NCBI GenBank assembly: GCA_937860175.1
Contig: CALMBJ010000181.1
Span: 1 to 6,780 of the forward strand
DNA length: 6,780 nt
Reading direction: 5' to 3'
Source: an uncultured Actinomycetes bacterium
GTDB lineage: Bacteria > Actinomycetota > Actinomycetes > Nanopelagicales > Nanopelagicaceae
Shown: positions 5,715 to 6,780 of the stretch, one piece after another
Numbering within the stretch: the stretch's first letter is position 1
Layout: every line of letters starts with the position of its first letter
Position numbers and translations under genes: made by a program
Notes under the pieces: generated by a model
What the model was told of the DNA's origin: nothing
Databases searched by the model: none
What the model saw: the letters and a program-made list of their open reading frames with translations, nothing else

Positions 5715-6780
5715 ATGATTCGTACCGTAGACCTGCGCGGACGATCCCTGTCTAAAGCCCAATATAACGCCGAACTTCCAAGGGCTACCCTCAATGTTCA
5801 AGATGCCATGCTGCTTATCGAGCCAATTCTTGAAAGAGTAAAAAAGGGCACAGAAGCCGATCTGATTTCGCTGGCCCAAGAGTTTGATGGAGTAAAGCCA
5901 CCCAGTATTCGGGTGCCGCAGAGCGCATTAGATGCCGCTCTCAAACAACTAGATCCAGCGATTCGAACCGCATTAGAGCTATCTATTTCTCGAATCACTA
6001 AGGTGCATAAAGATCAACTACGAACCAGCACAACTACAACTGTTGTCGATGGCGGAACAGTTACTGAAAAATGGATTCCAGTAGATCGCGTAGGTCTTTA
6101 TGTACCAGGAGGCCGCGCTGTGTATCCAAGCAGCGTCATGATGAATGTGATCCCTGCGCAAATTGCAAAGGTCCAATCAATCGCGGTTGCATCACCACCA
6201 CAAAAAGATTTTGGCGGTTTGCCACACCCAACGATTCTTGCAACATGTGCGCTTCTCGGAGTTACCGAGGTCTATGCCGTTGGGGGAGCGCAAGCTATTG
6301 CACTCTTTGCTTACGGTATGGAAGGTGTGTGTGAGAAAGCCGACCTTGTAACAGGTCCCGGAAATATTTATGTGGCCGCAGCTAAGCGCGCACTACGCGG
6401 AATTATCGGAATTGATTCCGAGGCGGGACCAACCGAGATCGCAGTTTTAGCAGACTCATCAGCAATTGCCGCAGATGTAGCCGCTGATTTGATTAGCCAA
6501 GCAGAGCACGATGTTATTGCAGCTGCGGTGTTGGTAACCGATTCGGTTGAGCTGGCACAGGCGGTTGAAGCAGAGCTTAAGGTTCGAGTTGCTGCAACCA
6601 AGCACGCTGATCGAATCAAGATCGCACTTTCTGGAGTTCAATCAGCTATAGCGCTGGTCGATAACATGGCGCAAGGTTTAGATGTTGTGAACGCATATGC
6701 AGCAGAACACTTAGAGATACAAACACGTGATTCACGAGGCGATGCGGAAAAGATTCGTAACGCTGGCGCTGTCTTTATAG
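5715..6780 (+). CDS. hisD: Histidinol dehydrogenase (3' partial)
   Basis: HisD catalyses the last two steps of histidine synthesis: histidinol to histidinal to histidine, with two NAD+ reduced. It is a cytosolic zinc-dependent homodimer. The frame runs unbroken from the ATG at 5715 to the right edge, 355 codons plus one base, against a usual length of about 430; the end lies outside the window. Family motifs appear in order: [19 protein letters not shown] (with VPGG at 130-133), [14 protein letters not shown] (213-217), EAGPTEIAV (from Glu236), and QAEHD with zinc ligands Gln262 and His265. AAEHLEI follows, with the catalytic Glu331 and His332 matching E. coli Glu326 and His327. The remaining zinc ligands (E. 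coli Asp360 and His419) would be encoded beyond 6780. The start is supported by [10 protein letters not shown], typical of actinobacterial HisD, and by the -10 element just upstream. In Actinobacteria hisD often leads a hisD-hisC-hisB operon, which would begin here (inference). Confidence 0.96.
   Translation, partial: MIRTVDLRGRSLSKAQYNAELPRATLNVQDAMLLIEPILERVKKGTEADLISLAQEFDGVKPPSIRVPQSALDAALKQLDPAIRTALELSISRITKVHKDQLRTSTTTTVVDGGTVTEKWIPVDRVGLYVPGGRAVYPSSVMMNVIPAQIAKVQSIAVASPPQKDFGGLPHPTILATCALLGVTEVYAVGGAQAIALFAYGMEGVCEKADLVTGPGNIYVAAAKRALRGIIGIDSEAGPTEIAVLADSSAIAADVAADLISQAEHDVIAAAVLVTDSVELAQAVEAELKVRVAATKHADRIKIALSGVQSAIALVDNMAQGLDVVNAYAAEHLEIQTRDSRGDAEKIRNAGAVFI

Noticed and set aside
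6071..6334. Plus-strand frames within hisD, for example at 6071-6334.
   Set aside because: They are out of frame with an unbroken hisD that shows all expected motifs, and their products look like random Cys/Arg-rich translation.
1..6780. A previously undescribed system, a genomic island or a defence cassette.
   Set aside because: Every frame is accounted for by five housekeeping genes in a conserved actinobacterial order, with even composition by eye and no mobility genes, tRNA or flanking repeats.

Overview
The window looks like a stretch of core chromosome from a small-genome actinobacterium. Three things suggest this. The gene order (TraR/DksA-type zinc-finger protein, lspA, RluA-family pseudouridine synthase, dnaE, hisD) resembles, as I recall it, the ileS-traR-lspA-rluD-dnaE and his neighbourhood of Streptomyces and mycobacteria. 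The DnaE is an actinobacterial DnaE1-type polymerase with a complete set of PHP metal ligands. The lysine/alanine/proline tail on the zinc-finger protein is also an actinobacterial trait. Base composition looks close to 50% GC by eye, far below Streptomyces, and only 62 of 6780 bases lie between genes. Low GC plus such packing points to a streamlined aquatic actinobacterium such as the freshwater acI lineage (Nanopelagicales); that placement is inference, not shown by the sequence.

Layout, all on the + strand. Positions 2-730 hold the 3' part of a TraR/DksA-family C4 zinc-finger protein with a histone-H1-like basic tail; its frame is open to the left edge. Positions 733-1218 hold lspA (signal peptidase II), beginning 2 bases after the previous stop at a GTG. 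Positions 1215-2156 hold an RluD-like 23S rRNA pseudouridine synthase that overlaps lspA by four bases (ATGA). After 18 bases comes dnaE (2175-5672), the replicative DNA polymerase III alpha subunit. After a further 42 bases comes hisD (5715 to the right edge, incomplete), histidinol dehydrogenase, probably the first gene of a histidine operon.

The first three genes look like one transcription and translation unit. dnaE follows closely but has no Shine-Dalgarno sequence. hisD has a TACAAT hexamer six bases before its ATG and no Shine-Dalgarno, the classic layout of a leaderless actinobacterial transcript. The genes serve unrelated housekeeping tasks (lipoprotein maturation, ribosome modification, replication, histidine synthesis), so their clustering is probably ancestral gene order plus compaction rather than a pathway.

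I found no RNA gene, mobile element, CRISPR array or phage gene, and no sign of an undescribed system. The items most worth a second look are the H1-like tail on the zinc-finger protein, the leaderless signal before hisD, and the intact PHP proofreading site of DnaE.
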